Shown piece after piece: positions 28,944-39,065 of a stretch of DNA of 64,000 nucleotides (position 1 is its first letter; the number at the start of each line of letters is the position of its first letter). A program made the translations under genes and the position numbers. The notes beneath the pieces were generated by a model that was not told the DNA's origin, ran no database searches, and saw only the letters and a list, made by a program, of their open reading frames with translations. The DNA is from Candidatus Desulfofervidus auxilii (GTDB taxonomy: Bacteria; Desulfobacterota; Desulfofervidia; Desulfofervidales; Desulfofervidaceae): assembly GCA_030262725.1 (NCBI GenBank), contig JAJSZS010000009.1, forward strand, positions 25,005-89,004, written 5' to 3'.

Positions 28944-29351
28944 ATGGATCCCAGAATTTATCGAATGCGTGTAGATACAAATAAATGTACTGGCTGTAGG
29001 CATTGCGAGATAGCCTGTTCTATTGTTCATACTGGAGAAAAAGCAAATTATCATCGATCAAGGATTCGAATCATTGCTTTACAAGATAGATTTTTACCTT
29101 TAATAGCTGGTCCTTATGTAGATGTGACAGAAGAATGTGCTTCAAAAAAACTGGTAGTTATAAATGGAATGCTTTATGATCAATGTATTATCTGCCGTGC
29201 CTCTTGTCCTAATAAATCTATTTTTAAGGAACCTGATAGTGGATTTCCTTTAAAATGTGATTTTTGTGGTTTTAGACAAGAAGGGCCGGCTTGTGTTCAA
29301 GCTTGTGCTACTGGTGCATTGAGTCTAGTGAAGGTTAGAGAAGGGGAGTAA
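28944..29351 (+). CDS. Iron-sulfur electron-transfer subunit (Fd2) of AOR2
   Basis: The protein has 135 residues, a paralogue of Fd1 with the same cysteine order: CTGCRHCEIAC, CIICRASCP, CDFCGFRQEGPACVQACATGA. It lies immediately after AOR2, repeating the AOR-Fd pair seen at the start of the operon and pointing to duplication of a two-gene module. Confidence 0.87.
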   Translation: MDPRIYRMRVDTNKCTGCRHCEIACSIVHTGEKANYHRSRIRIIALQDRFLPLIAGPYVDVTEECASKKLVVINGMLYDQCIICRASCPNKSIFKEPDSGFPLKCDFCGFRQEGPACVQACATGALSLVKVREGE

Positions 29352-29352
29352 T

Positions 29353-29880
29353 GTGAGTTCTTTTTTAGAAGAAGTAAATCGCCGTAGTGGAGAAGAAGTG
29401 CAGCTTTGTTTTCAATGTTTTAAGTGTACTCTAGGTTGTCCAGTAGCATTTGCTATGGATTATTCACCTCATCAAATCATGCGATTAATACAGATGGGAT
29501 TTAGGGAAAAGGTTTTAAATAGTCATAGTATTTGGATATGTGCAGCTTGTGAAACTTGTACTACCCGTTGTCCAAATGGTATAGATATTGCGCGGGTAAT
29601 AGATACATTGCGGCAGATCTCTTTAGAAGAGAATAAAGTGGCAGAAAAGGATATTGTAGTATTTCATAAATCTTTTTTAGAAACAATACGTCGTCATGGT
29701 CGTTTATATGAACCTGAATTCATGATGTGGTATAAAATTAGGACAAAACATTTTTTTGATGATATGCAGTTAGCATCTGAAATGTTTAAAAGGAAAAAGA
29801 TTTCTTTTAAAATTAATCGGGTGAAAGATTTAGAAGAAATAAAAAAAATCTTTAGAAGGGCAAACTTGTGGAGAGGATAG
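29353..29880 (+). CDS. HdrC-like iron-sulfur subunit
   Basis: The protein has 175 residues from a GTG start; the ATG two bases earlier is out of frame and runs into TGA. Two 4Fe-4S motifs typical of HdrC: CFQCFKCTLGCPV and CAACETCTTRCPNG, then the helical HdrC tail (DIARVIDTLRQIS, SFLETIRRHGRLYEPEFM). It relays electrons between HdrA and HdrB. It overlaps hdrB by 13 bases. Confidence 0.92.
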   Translation: MSSFLEEVNRRSGEEVQLCFQCFKCTLGCPVAFAMDYSPHQIMRLIQMGFREKVLNSHSIWICAACETCTTRCPNGIDIARVIDTLRQISLEENKVAEKDIVVFHKSFLETIRRHGRLYEPEFMMWYKIRTKHFFDDMQLASEMFKRKKISFKINRVKDLEEIKKIFRRANLWRG

Positions 29881-30707
29881 CTTATTATCCTGGATGTACT
29901 TTAGAGACTACAGCTAAAGAATTTGATATAACAAGCCGGGCAGTTTGTCATCATTTAGGTATAGAATTAATAGAAATACCTGATTGGAATTGTTGTGGTG
30001 CTTCTTCAGCACATGAGACTAATAATTATCTTGCTATTGCGTTACCTGCTCGTAATTTATTAAAAGCTGAAGAATTAGGTCTTAATGTAGTAATCCCTTG
30101 TGCAGCTTGTTTTAATCGATTAAAAATGGCTGAAAAAGCTCTTAAAAATAATTATTTAGAATTTTCTTATCAAGGAAAAATTGAAATTTTTGATTTATTA
30201 CGTTTTTTAGCTCAATCAAAGTATTTAAAATATTTAAAACAAAAAGTAATAAAACCATTAAAAGGATTAAAAGCAGTAGCATATTATGGCTGTTTAATTT
30301 CAAGACCACCAAAAATTACAGATCACCCTCAGCCAGAAAATCCTATGGAAATGGAAAAAATTTTAGAAGCTATTGGTGTGGATTGTCTTGAGTGGTCATA
30401 TAAGACAGATTGTTGTGGGGCAAGTCTTGTTTTAGGCCGAATAGATATTATTTATCAATTAGTTAAAAAACTTTATGAAAAGGCGTTAGAAGTAGGTGCT
30501 TCATGTATAGTAACAGCTTGTCCCTTATGTCATGCAAATCTTGATTTACGTCAAAGGGAAATTAATGAAAAATTTCATGAAAATTATTATCTTCCAATAT
30601 TTTATTTTACTGAACTTATGGCCTTAGCCTTAGGGCTTAAAGGCAAGGAAATATGGTTTAGAGGACATTTGGTAGACCCAATGCCTTTATTAACAAAGTA
30701 CTTGTGA
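29868..30707 (+). CDS. HdrB-like heterodisulfide reductase subunit
   Basis: The protein has 279 residues with GTG start. It carries two CCG-domain cysteine repeats: YYPGCTLE (C10), NCCGASS (C42-43), PCAACFNRL; then YYGCLISRPP, DCCGASLVL, ACPLCHANL. These ligate the pair of noncubane [4Fe-4S] clusters that reduce disulfides in HdrB. The physiological acceptor in a non-methanogen is unknown. Confidence 0.92.
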   Translation: MERIAYYPGCTLETTAKEFDITSRAVCHHLGIELIEIPDWNCCGASSAHETNNYLAIALPARNLLKAEELGLNVVIPCAACFNRLKMAEKALKNNYLEFSYQGKIEIFDLLRFLAQSKYLKYLKQKVIKPLKGLKAVAYYGCLISRPPKITDHPQPENPMEMEKILEAIGVDCLEWSYKTDCCGASLVLGRIDIIYQLVKKLYEKALEVGASCIVTACPLCHANLDLRQREINEKFHENYYLPIFYFTELMALALGLKGKEIWFRGHLVDPMPLLTKYL

Positions 30708-30717
30708 GGTTAGAACT

Positions 30718-31266
30718 ATGCTTGAGATAAGAGTTCATGGAAGAGGAGGGCAAGGTGCGGTAACTTGCACAGAATTAATAGCTAAAGCAGCTATTGCTGA
30801 AGGTAAATATGCACAAGCATTTCCCAGTTTTGGGCCAGAAAGGAGAGGGGCACCAGTAATGGCCTTTATACGAGTTTCTGATGTGCCAATCCGAGTAAGA
30901 CAGCGAATATACAAACCAGATGTAATAGTTGTACTTGATGATTCTCTATTAGGATTGCCTGGAGTGATAGATGGTTTAAAAGAAAATGGAGTTATTGTTG
31001 TTAATTCTCCTAAATCTCCTGAAGAATTAAAAAAAGAATATAAATTTAAACAAAAGGTGGCTACAGTAGATGCTACTAAAATTGCTTTAGATACTTTGCG
31101 TGTTCCTATTACTAATACAACTATGCTTGGTGCTTTAGTAAAAGCAACAGATGTAGTAAGTATAGAAGCATTAGCTGAGACACTAAAAGAAAGATTTGGT
31201 CGTTTAGCTCAAAGAAATCAAGAAGCTATGGAAAGAGCATTTAATGAAACAAAAATAATGGAGTAG
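30718..31266 (+). CDS. porG: 2-oxoacid:ferredoxin oxidoreductase gamma subunit (PorG)
   Basis: The protein has 182 residues, with the gamma-domain signatures IRVHGRGGQGAVTCTELIAKAA, YAQAFPSFGPERRGAPVMAFIRVSD and NTTMLGALVKAT. It forms the oxidoreductase with PorA, PorD and PorB. It starts ten bases after hdrB. Confidence 0.94.
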   Translation: MLEIRVHGRGGQGAVTCTELIAKAAIAEGKYAQAFPSFGPERRGAPVMAFIRVSDVPIRVRQRIYKPDVIVVLDDSLLGLPGVIDGLKENGVIVVNSPKSPEELKKEYKFKQKVATVDATKIALDTLRVPITNTTMLGALVKATDVVSIEALAETLKERFGRLAQRNQEAMERAFNETKIME

Positions 31267-31270
31267 GCCT

Positions 31271-31543
31271 ATGATAAGTTGGCAGAAATTAAATTTAGGG
31301 GCAGCTATTACTGAACCAGGAAGTGCTCGCCAATTCCTTACAGGAGACTGGCGTACACAGCGACCTATTCTTGATAAAGATGCTTGTATTAAATGTGGTA
31401 GATGCTGGGTTTATTGTCCTGAAGCTGCTTATGAAACAGATGAAGAAGGCTATTTTAAGTGCAATCTTGATTATTGTAAAGGTTGTGGTATCTGTGCACA
31501 AGAATGTCCAGTAGGAGCTATTACTATGGTTTTAGAAGAATAA
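31271..31543 (+). CDS. porD: 2-oxoacid:ferredoxin oxidoreductase delta subunit (PorD)
   Basis: The protein has 90 residues. N-terminal delta-type segment ([19 protein letters not shown]) and two 4Fe-4S motifs ([15 protein letters not shown] and [15 protein letters not shown]). It passes electrons from the TPP centre to ferredoxin. It starts four bases after porG. Confidence 0.94.
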   Translation: MISWQKLNLGAAITEPGSARQFLTGDWRTQRPILDKDACIKCGRCWVYCPEAAYETDEEGYFKCNLDYCKGCGICAQECPVGAITMVLEE

Positions 31544-31559
31544 TTTTAAGGAGATAGAT

Positions 31560-32525
31560 ATGGCAGTAGCAAAGGATTTTACAGGTTTTAAGGCTAGAGA
31601 ATTGCCTAAAGAAGAATATTTTAGTCCTGGACATAGAGCTTGTCAGGGATGTGCAGGTGCACTAGCTGTAAGATTGATTCTAAAAGCAGTAGGTAATAGA
31701 GTTATTGTAACTAGTGCTACAGGATGTATGGAGATTATCTCTTCACCTTTTCCACAAACAGCTTGGGAAGTACCTTGGATACATGTAGCTTTTGAAAATG
31801 CTGCAGCTGTTGCTTCTGGCATAGAAGCTGGGCTTAAAGTGCTCATGCGTAAAGGTAGATTGAAAGAGGAAAAAATATTTGTATTAGCGATTGCAGGTGA
31901 TGGTGGAACAGCAGATATTGGTTTACAGGCACTTTCAGGTGCTTTAGAAAGAGGGCATGATTTTGTCTATATCTGTATTGATAATGAAGCCTATATGAAT
32001 ACTGGTATTCAAAGGTCTTCTTCTACTCCTTATGGTGCACGTACAACCACATCTCCGGCTGGCAGAAAAAGCATTGGCCAGATGACTTGGAAAAAGAATG
32101 TAGCTGAAATTGCAGTTGCACATCATATTCCCTATGTTGCTACAGTATGTCCTAGTTATTATCTTGACTTGATGAATAAGGTAAAAAAAGCTGCTCTTAC
32201 ACCAGGCCCAGCTTATATACATTGCTTAGCTCCTTGTCCTACTGGTTGGCGTTGTGCTCCTAATTTAGCTATTGAAATTGGTCGTTTGGCAGTAGAAACA
32301 GGGGTTTTCCCTCTTTATGAAGTAATAAATGGAGAGTATAAAATTCAGTATCCTCATCGTCGGTTAAAACCTGTGCGTGAATATCTTCAATTGCAAGGGC
32401 GCTTTCGCCATTTAACAGATGAATACATTGAAATAATACAAAAAAGAGTTACAGAAGATATGGCTAAACTTAGAGCATTGGAAAAATTTGGTAGTTTTTA
32501 TAAAAATGTGATAGCCAATCTGTAG
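31560..32525 (+). CDS. porB: 2-oxoacid:ferredoxin oxidoreductase beta subunit (PorB)
   Basis: The protein has 321 residues. It has cluster and TPP motifs: [37 protein letters not shown] (113 onward) and [14 protein letters not shown] for Mg-TPP, and [10 protein letters not shown]. It decarboxylates the 2-oxoacid to acyl-CoA. The motifs resemble pyruvate-type beta subunits. It is the last gene of the redox cluster; the polyprenyl synthase begins one base after its stop. Confidence 0.94.
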   Translation: MAVAKDFTGFKARELPKEEYFSPGHRACQGCAGALAVRLILKAVGNRVIVTSATGCMEIISSPFPQTAWEVPWIHVAFENAAAVASGIEAGLKVLMRKGRLKEEKIFVLAIAGDGGTADIGLQALSGALERGHDFVYICIDNEAYMNTGIQRSSSTPYGARTTTSPAGRKSIGQMTWKKNVAEIAVAHHIPYVATVCPSYYLDLMNKVKKAALTPGPAYIHCLAPCPTGWRCAPNLAIEIGRLAVETGVFPLYEVINGEYKIQYPHRRLKPVREYLQLQGRFRHLTDEYIEIIQKRVTEDMAKLRALEKFGSFYKNVIANL

Positions 32526-32526
32526 T

Positions 32527-33483
32527 ATGCCTTTTTCTAATCTTAATTCTATTTTATCTGCTATTGAAAAAGAAATAGATATTCATCTCCATGCTCAAAC
32601 TCCACTTGCAAAAAAAATAAGTGAATATGTTTTAAAAAGTGGAGGTAAAAGACTTAGACCTTTATTGTTTGTAATTTCTGCCAGATTGTGTGGTTATGAA
32701 ACTGGTTTTGAAATAAAACTTTCACCTATCTTTGAATACTTACATGTAGCTACTTTAGTACATGATGATGTAATTGATAATGCTCATTTACGTCGAGGAA
32801 AACCAGCAGCCAATGTGATTTGGGGAAATACAATTGCTATTTTAACAGGAGATTTTTTACTAGCTAGTGCTTTAGAACTAGCAGCTTCTTCAGGCAACTT
32901 AAAGATAGTTAAAATACTTTCACAAACAACAAGCCTTCTTGCTCAAGGAGAAATTTTAGAGATTGTAAAAAGTAATTCTTTAGATTTAACAGAAGAAGAA
33001 TATTTAGAAATTATTACAGGAAAAACTGCTGTACTTATAGCTGCTGCTTGTCGTTTAGGGGCAGTTTTGGCTGGAGCAGATAAAGAGAAAGAAAAAGCAC
33101 TTGAAACTTATGGTCACAATTTAGGGTTGGCATTTCAAATTATTGATGATGTTTTAGATTATATAGGAAGTGAAAAGGAGTTTGGTAAACCAGTAGGTCA
33201 TGATTTAAAAGAAGGAAAAGTAACTTTACCTTTGATTTATGCCCTAAATCAAGCAAGCTTTCAAGAAAAACAAAAGATAAAAGAACTTTTTGATCGGCGA
33301 AAAGAAGATGATATTGCTGCTTTAATAGCATTTGTGAAAGAAAAACAAGGAGATGATTTGGCTGTTAAAAAAGCGCATAGTTTTATTGAAAAGGCTAAAT
33401 GTGCCCTTGAAGTATTTCCTGATGAGTCTCAAAAGCAAATTTTGATGGAAATCGCCGATTTTGTTATTAAACGGCGGTTTTGA
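32527..33483 (+). CDS. All-trans polyprenyl diphosphate synthase
   Basis: The protein has 318 residues with GGKRLRPLLF, first Asp-rich motif LVHDDVIDNAHLRRGKPAAN and second motif FQIIDDVLDY. It elongates isoprenyl chains for quinones or for undecaprenyl-type carriers; the length of product cannot be read off. It follows porB by one base and may be read with the redox operon. A TGATG overlap links it to the exchanger gene. Confidence 0.9.
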   Translation: MPFSNLNSILSAIEKEIDIHLHAQTPLAKKISEYVLKSGGKRLRPLLFVISARLCGYETGFEIKLSPIFEYLHVATLVHDDVIDNAHLRRGKPAANVIWGNTIAILTGDFLLASALELAASSGNLKIVKILSQTTSLLAQGEILEIVKSNSLDLTEEEYLEIITGKTAVLIAAACRLGAVLAGADKEKEKALETYGHNLGLAFQIIDDVLDYIGSEKEFGKPVGHDLKEGKVTLPLIYALNQASFQEKQKIKELFDRRKEDDIAALIAFVKEKQGDDLAVKKAHSFIEKAKCALEVFPDESQKQILMEIADFVIKRRF

Positions 33484-34466
33484 TGGATTCTTTATCTTTT
33501 CTTTGGTTTCAATTTTTTTTATGCAGTATTTTAATTCTTTTAGCTGGCACAAAACTTTCATATAATGCAGATATCATTGCTGAAAAAACAGGATTAGGGA
33601 AAAACTGGATTGGTATATTATTACTTGCTCCTGTTACCTCTTTACCTGAGCTTTTTAATGGTTTAAGTGCTGTTTTATTTGTTAAATCGCCAGACATTGC
33701 AGTAGGAGGAATTTTAGGAAGCTGTGTCTTTAATCTCTTTATCTTAGGCTTATTAGATATTTCATGTGGAAGATCCTCTTTAATCAGTGGAATAAAATCA
33801 AATCATTTTATCTCTGCTCAATTTGGCATACTTATGCTTATAATTGTAACTATTGATAAAGCTTTTTCTAAACATTTTATTTTAGGTTGGATAAGTGGAT
33901 TAAATTTAATTTTAATATGCATTTATCTTTTATCTATATATTTAATTTATGGAACAGAATCTAAAAAAGAAATAAGGCAAAAATATAAAGAAATTTCTTT
34001 AAATAAAGCTCTCTATAGTTTTTTATTTAATAGCTTAATTATTTTTATAGCTGCTAGTTGGCTACCAAAAGTAGGTGAAAGATTAGCAACAATTACAGGG
34101 TTAGGTCAAACATTTATGGGTAGTTTTTTCATTGCCTTTTCTACTTCTTTACCAGAAGTGGTAGTCTCCTTTTCTGCTTTAAAGATTGATAGTGCGGATA
34201 TGGCTATAGGGAATTTGTTAGGTAGCAATCTTATAAATCTCTGCTTTTTGCCTATTTATGATATATTTTTTTTAAAAGGGCCACTGCTTATGTTTGTAAC
34301 AAATCTGCAATTATTAAATATTTTTTCATCTATTATTATGACAATTATCTTTATTTTTGAATTAAAATTTAAATCAAAAAAAAGATTATGTTTTGGACGA
34401 TTAAATCTTGGTTTGATTTTTATATATTTTTTAAATTTTATAATCATGTTTTATTTACGGAAATAA
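33483..34466 (+). CDS. Sodium/calcium exchanger family membrane protein
   Basis: The protein has 327 residues from the ATG at 33483, which overlaps the previous stop. About ten hydrophobic segments and two internal alpha repeats: LPELFNGLSAVLF...GGILGSCVFNLFILG and LPEVVVSFSAL...GNLLGSNLINLCFLP, as in the CaCA superfamily. The ion specificity is unknown. Its 3' end overlaps convergent radA by 12 bases. Confidence 0.87.
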   Translation: MDSLSFLWFQFFLCSILILLAGTKLSYNADIIAEKTGLGKNWIGILLLAPVTSLPELFNGLSAVLFVKSPDIAVGGILGSCVFNLFILGLLDISCGRSSLISGIKSNHFISAQFGILMLIIVTIDKAFSKHFILGWISGLNLILICIYLLSIYLIYGTESKKEIRQKYKEISLNKALYSFLFNSLIIFIAASWLPKVGERLATITGLGQTFMGSFFIAFSTSLPEVVVSFSALKIDSADMAIGNLLGSNLINLCFLPIYDIFFLKGPLLMFVTNLQLLNIFSSIIMTIIFIFELKFKSKKRLCFGRLNLGLIFIYFLNFIIMFYLRK

Positions 34467-35807
34467 AATATTAAAGGCTTCTTCTAATTGACTAATACCA
34501 ATAATTTCAATTGGTAAATTTTTTAAATGTTTTAGATTTGTTTTTGGTAAAAAACATTTTTTAAATCCTAATTTTTTTGCTTCAATAAGTCTTATTTCTG
34601 GTTGTGTAATAGCCCTTACTTCACCTGTAAGCCCCACTTCTCCTAAAAAAACCAATTCTGGAGTAATAACTTTATTTAAAAAACTAGAAGCTATTGCGGT
34701 AAGTATGCCCAAATCTGCTGCCGGCTCATCTACTTTTATACCACCTACTACATTAAAAAAAATATCTTGTTGACTTAAATTTAAACCTAATTTTTTTTCT
34801 AAAATTGCCACTAAAAGACTAAGCCGATATGGATCAATACCAAGACAGGTGCGTCTAGGCATAGCTAAAAAACTTGGTGTAACCAAAGCTTGGAATTCTA
34901 CTAAAATAGGTCTTGTACCTTCCAATATAGGTACTACTACAGAACCAGGTGTATTAAATGACCTTTCAGCCAAAAATAATTCTGATGGATTTTTTACCTC
35001 TTCAAGACCTTTTTCCCTCATTTCAAATACACCAATCTCATTTGTAGAACCAAAACGATTTTTTACTGCTCGCAACATTCGATAAGGATGTCCCTTTTCA
35101 CCCTCAAAATATAAAACAGTGTCTACCATATGTTCTAAAAGCCGTGGACCTGCAATAGCCCCTTCCTTTGTAACATGACCAATGATAATAATTGTTATTT
35201 CATCACTTTTTGCTAAACGTACTAAGTGTCCAGTAACTTCTCTGATTTGAGAAACACTTCCAGGGGCTGAAGTAAGGTTGTGTGAAAACATAGTTTGAAT
35301 AGAATCAATTACCAAAATTTTTGCTTCAATTTTTTTTATAGCCTTTAAAATATGCTCTAAACTGTTTTCAGTTAGCAGATAAAGACAAGAATAATTAATA
35401 TTTAGTCTTTCTGCGCGTAATTTAATTTGACTAGCTGATTCTTCTCCTGATACATAAAGAGTAATAAGACCTTCCTTTGCCAAATTTGCTAGGATTTGGA
35501 GAGCAAGAGTGGATTTTCCAATGCCTGGTGCTCCACCAATCAATATAACTGCTCCTGGAACTAATCCACCTCCTAATACTCGATCAAATTCAGAAAGACC
35601 AGTTTTTAGCCGGAATAATTTAACTGTATTTACTTCTGTAATAGATATAGGTTCTACTGATGTTTGAGGGACAGAAAATTCTTTTTCAGAAATGCTTTCT
35701 TCTACAAATGTATTCCAACCACCACAATCTGGACATTTTCCTAACCATTTAGGAGAACAATAACCACATTTTTGACAAATAAATTGTGTCTGCTTTTTCA
35801 TACTCAT
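34455..35807 (-). CDS. radA: DNA repair protein RadA/Sms
   Basis: The protein has 450 residues. An N-terminal zinc finger (CQKCGYCSPKWLGKCPDCGGWN), RecA-like ATPase with GGAPGIGKSTLALQI and VIDSIQTM, the RadA motif KNRFGSTNEIGVFEM, and a C-terminal Lon-protease-like domain (GGIKVDEPAADLGILTAIASS, GEVGLTGEVRAI). It promotes branch migration in recombination. It is alone on its strand. Confidence 0.96.
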   Translation of the reverse strand: MSMKKQTQFICQKCGYCSPKWLGKCPDCGGWNTFVEESISEKEFSVPQTSVEPISITEVNTVKLFRLKTGLSEFDRVLGGGLVPGAVILIGGAPGIGKSTLALQILANLAKEGLITLYVSGEESASQIKLRAERLNINYSCLYLLTENSLEHILKAIKKIEAKILVIDSIQTMFSHNLTSAPGSVSQIREVTGHLVRLAKSDEITIIIIGHVTKEGAIAGPRLLEHMVDTVLYFEGEKGHPYRMLRAVKNRFGSTNEIGVFEMREKGLEEVKNPSELFLAERSFNTPGSVVVPILEGTRPILVEFQALVTPSFLAMPRRTCLGIDPYRLSLLVAILEKKLGLNLSQQDIFFNVVGGIKVDEPAADLGILTAIASSFLNKVITPELVFLGEVGLTGEVRAITQPEIRLIEAKKLGFKKCFLPKTNLKHLKNLPIEIIGISQLEEAFNILFP

Positions 35808-35946
35808 AACCTAACATATCTTTATCATAAAAAAAAGTTTTAACATAATATGCCTTAAATTTAAGTTTTTTTAAAAGAAAGGTTGCATTTTTTAAAAAAT
35901 TTGTTAAAGTAAAAAAAATGTCAATTTTAAAATTTTAAAAGATAAG

Positions 35947-37041
35947 ATGAAAATTAAATTTATAACTAAACTTGATGAAATAAAAGAATTAACTGAACAA
36001 GAGCGTTTTAAACTAAAAGAAGTAGTAAAAACATTTCTTTTTTATACTAATGAATATTATTTATCTCTTATTGACTGGAATAATCCTGCTGATCCTATTA
36101 AGCAAGTAATTATTCCACATCCTGGAGAATTGGAAGAACATGGTTCTTTAGACCCTTCTAATGAAAAGGATTATACGATTTTTCCAGGTTTACAACATAA
36201 GTACCGAACTACTGCTGTTTTTTTAATAAGTAATAACTGCTTTGGCTTTTGCCGTTATTGTTTTCGTAAACGTATTTTTAAAAAAGAACATATAGAAATC
36301 CTTCAAGACTTATCTGAGGCATTAAATTATGTTAAAAATCATAAAGAAATAACTAATATACTTCTTACTGGAGGTGATGCTTTAGCCCTTTCAACATCAA
36401 AGCTTGAAAATATTATTAAACAGCTCCGTAAAATTGAGCATATTCAAATTATTCGTCTTGGTACAAGGGCTTTAAGTTATTATCCACACCGTGTAATTAA
36501 TGACCCTTCTTTATTAGAGATATTAAAAAAATATAGTACTGATGGAAAAAAAATTTATGTAATGACTCATTTTGTTCACCCTAGAGAAATTACTCCTCTT
36601 GCTATTGAAGCGATAAATCAATTGCTTAAAGCAGGGGTAATATTAACAAATCAAGCACCTTTACTCAATGGTATAAATGATGATCCTGAAATTTTAGCTG
36701 AGCTTTTTAGAAAACTTTCTTTTATTGGTGTTCCTCCTTATTATATCTTTCAATGTCGTCCAGCAGTGGGCAATAAACCATACACTGTTCCATTAGAAAA
36801 AGGTTATGAAATATTTGAGCAGGCAAAAGCAAAGGTTTCAGGGCTTGCCAAACGCGCTCGTTTTGTTATGTCTCATGCTAGTGGAAAAATAGAAATTGTT
36901 GGTAAAACAAAAGAACATGTTTATTTTAAATACTTACAAGCAGCCAATGATGCAGATTATGGTCGTTTTTTGGTCTTTAAAAGAAATCCAAATGCCTATT
37001 GGTTTGACCATTATAATGAAATGGTAGCAGCACACCCCTAA
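35947..37041 (+). CDS. KamA-family radical SAM protein (lysine 2,3-aminomutase-like)
   Basis: The protein has 364 residues. Radical SAM cluster CFGFCRYC (C98, C102, C105) in the NNCFGFCRYCFRKR context of the KamA/EpmB family, then LLTGGDALALS and QAPLLNGINDD. Lysine 2,3-aminomutases are near 420 residues, and this shorter one lacks a clear C-terminal zinc-binding part, so the substrate is uncertain. No EF-P or beta-lysine genes are near. Confidence 0.83.
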   Translation: MKIKFITKLDEIKELTEQERFKLKEVVKTFLFYTNEYYLSLIDWNNPADPIKQVIIPHPGELEEHGSLDPSNEKDYTIFPGLQHKYRTTAVFLISNNCFGFCRYCFRKRIFKKEHIEILQDLSEALNYVKNHKEITNILLTGGDALALSTSKLENIIKQLRKIEHIQIIRLGTRALSYYPHRVINDPSLLEILKKYSTDGKKIYVMTHFVHPREITPLAIEAINQLLKAGVILTNQAPLLNGINDDPEILAELFRKLSFIGVPPYYIFQCRPAVGNKPYTVPLEKGYEIFEQAKAKVSGLAKRARFVMSHASGKIEIVGKTKEHVYFKYLQAANDADYGRFLVFKRNPNAYWFDHYNEMVAAHP

Positions 37042-37073
37042 ACACTCTTGTCAAATTCTGTTAAATTAATCTT

Positions 37074-39065
37074 GTGGATATAAAAAAGTTACTCAAAGAT
37101 AATTTAAATCCTGCACAATATGAGGCAGTTACAACTATTGATGGTCCGATTCTTGTTGTTGCAGGGGCAGGTACAGGGAAAACAAGGGTTATAGAATATC
37201 GGGTTTTATATCTTGTTTCAAAAGGGATTCCCCCTCAATCAATTCTTTTACTTACTTTTACTCGTCGTGCAGCTAGAGAAATGCTTTCAAGGGCAGCTAG
37301 ACATAATAAATTATGTGAATATATTTATGGAGGTACATTTCATTCTTTTGGTTTCTCAATAATAAGTGAATTTGCGACTGCTCTTGGATACAAGAGACCT
37401 ATATCCTTTTTAGATGAAACAGATAGTGAGGAAATAATATATAGATTAGCAATAAAACTTGGTTATACAGAAAAAAAGAAAAGATTTCCAACAAAAACAA
37501 CACTTAAATCTGTTATAAGTGCTTCATTTAATCGTGGAGAATCAATTGAGAATGTTTTGTTAAAAGATTATCCTCATTTTTTACATCTTGCTAAAAATAT
37601 TGAACATTTAAAAGAAGAGTATGTGAAATATAAAATTAATCATAATCTTCTTGATTATGATGATTTGCTCATTTATCTCAGACTTCTCCTTCTCAAAGAG
37701 CCTATTAGAAAGAGACTCTCAGAAAGATTTCGTTATATTATGGTAGATGAATTTCAAGATACAAATAAAATTCAGGCAGAAATAGTTTATCTTTTAGGCA
37801 AAGAACATAAAAATGTAATGGCAGTTGGCGATGATGCTCAAAGTATCTATGGATTTAGAGGAGCCAGATATGAAAATATGTTTGAATTTCTTGATATTTT
37901 CCCTAAAGCAAAAATTATAAAACTTGAAGAAAATTACCGTAGTACTCAACCAATTCTAAATTTAGCTAATGCAGTAATAGAAAGAGCAAAGAAAAAATAC
38001 ACAAAAGTACTTGTAGCAAAAAGAGAAGAGAAAGAAAAACCAAAACTTTTTATCTTTAAAGACCCACAAAGTGAAGCAGAATGGGTAGCTGAAAAGATAA
38101 TTGAATTGAGAAATGAAGGCATACCGCTCCATCATATTGGCGTGCTCTTTAGAAGCCTCTATCTTGGAAGACCACTTGAAATAGCATTATCAAAAAGACT
38201 TATTCCATATAAAGTATATGGTGGTATAAGATTTATTGAAACTGCCCATATAAAAGATTTAATTAGTCATATAAAAATAATTGCCAATCCTTTAGATGAA
38301 CTTGCTTGGCAAAGGGTTTTAATGTTAATTGAGGGTATAGGACCTAAAACTGCTGATAAAATTATAAATGAAATAATAAAAAATGGAAATTTTAAAGAAG
38401 TTTTGTTTTCTTTTAGTAAAAATCCACGTTATGGAATAGGTATAAAAAAATTATTTGAAGCACTTAAAGAAGCCTCTATAGAAAAATTATCAGTTGCAGA
38501 AATAGTTTCAATACTTTCTGATTATTATATGCCTATTCTTGAAAGAAAATATGACGATTATCAAAGGAGGGCATCTGATATAGAATCATTAAAACAGATT
38601 GCTATGGGTTATAAATCTATTGAGACCTTTTTAGTAGAGCTTATAGCCATTGAACCAGCAGAGAAAAGTATTGATGATATAACAACACTTTATGAAGATG
38701 AGCAACCTGTAATACTTTCTACAATCCATTCAGCTAAAGGGCTTGAATGGGATATTGTTTTTATTATTGGACTTGCAGATGGCCATTTCCCTGTTTCACA
38801 TAATGTTATGTCTGAGGAAGAGCTTGAAGAGGAAAGAAGACTTTTTTATGTAGCTATTACAAGGGCAAAAACAAAACTTTATTTAAGTGTACCGCATCGG
38901 GGATATCGGGGTGGTATTACTATATTTAATCGTCTTTGCCGATTTCTTGATGATGGAGAAATACTAAAACTGCTTGATGTTTCAGAAAAAGATTATCTTT
39001 TTGAAGATTATGAGCTTGCTTATGATAAAGAAGAACTTTTAAGAAAAATTCTAGAAGAATTATGA
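37074..39065 (+). CDS. UvrD/Rep-family superfamily 1 DNA helicase
   Basis: The protein has 663 residues with GTG start. Helicase motifs: LNPAQYEAVTTIDGP (Q motif), GAGTGKTRVIEYR (Walker A, 31-37), LLTFTRRAAREM, MVDEFQDTN, GDDAQSIYGFRGA, EENYRST, STIHSAKGLEWDIVFI and EERRLFYVAITRAK. A 3'-5' unwinding motor for repair or replication restart. No ribosome site is clear before the GTG. It overlaps the next gene by four bases (ATGA). Confidence 0.93.
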   Translation: MDIKKLLKDNLNPAQYEAVTTIDGPILVVAGAGTGKTRVIEYRVLYLVSKGIPPQSILLLTFTRRAAREMLSRAARHNKLCEYIYGGTFHSFGFSIISEFATALGYKRPISFLDETDSEEIIYRLAIKLGYTEKKKRFPTKTTLKSVISASFNRGESIENVLLKDYPHFLHLAKNIEHLKEEYVKYKINHNLLDYDDLLIYLRLLLLKEPIRKRLSERFRYIMVDEFQDTNKIQAEIVYLLGKEHKNVMAVGDDAQSIYGFRGARYENMFEFLDIFPKAKIIKLEENYRSTQPILNLANAVIERAKKKYTKVLVAKREEKEKPKLFIFKDPQSEAEWVAEKIIELRNEGIPLHHIGVLFRSLYLGRPLEIALSKRLIPYKVYGGIRFIETAHIKDLISHIKIIANPLDELAWQRVLMLIEGIGPKTADKIINEIIKNGNFKEVLFSFSKNPRYGIGIKKLFEALKEASIEKLSVAEIVSILSDYYMPILERKYDDYQRRASDIESLKQIAMGYKSIETFLVELIAIEPAEKSIDDITTLYEDEQPVILSTIHSAKGLEWDIVFIIGLADGHFPVSHNVMSEEELEEERRLFYVAITRAKTKLYLSVPHRGYRGGITIFNRLCRFLDDGEILKLLDVSEKDYLFEDYELAYDKEELLRKILEEL

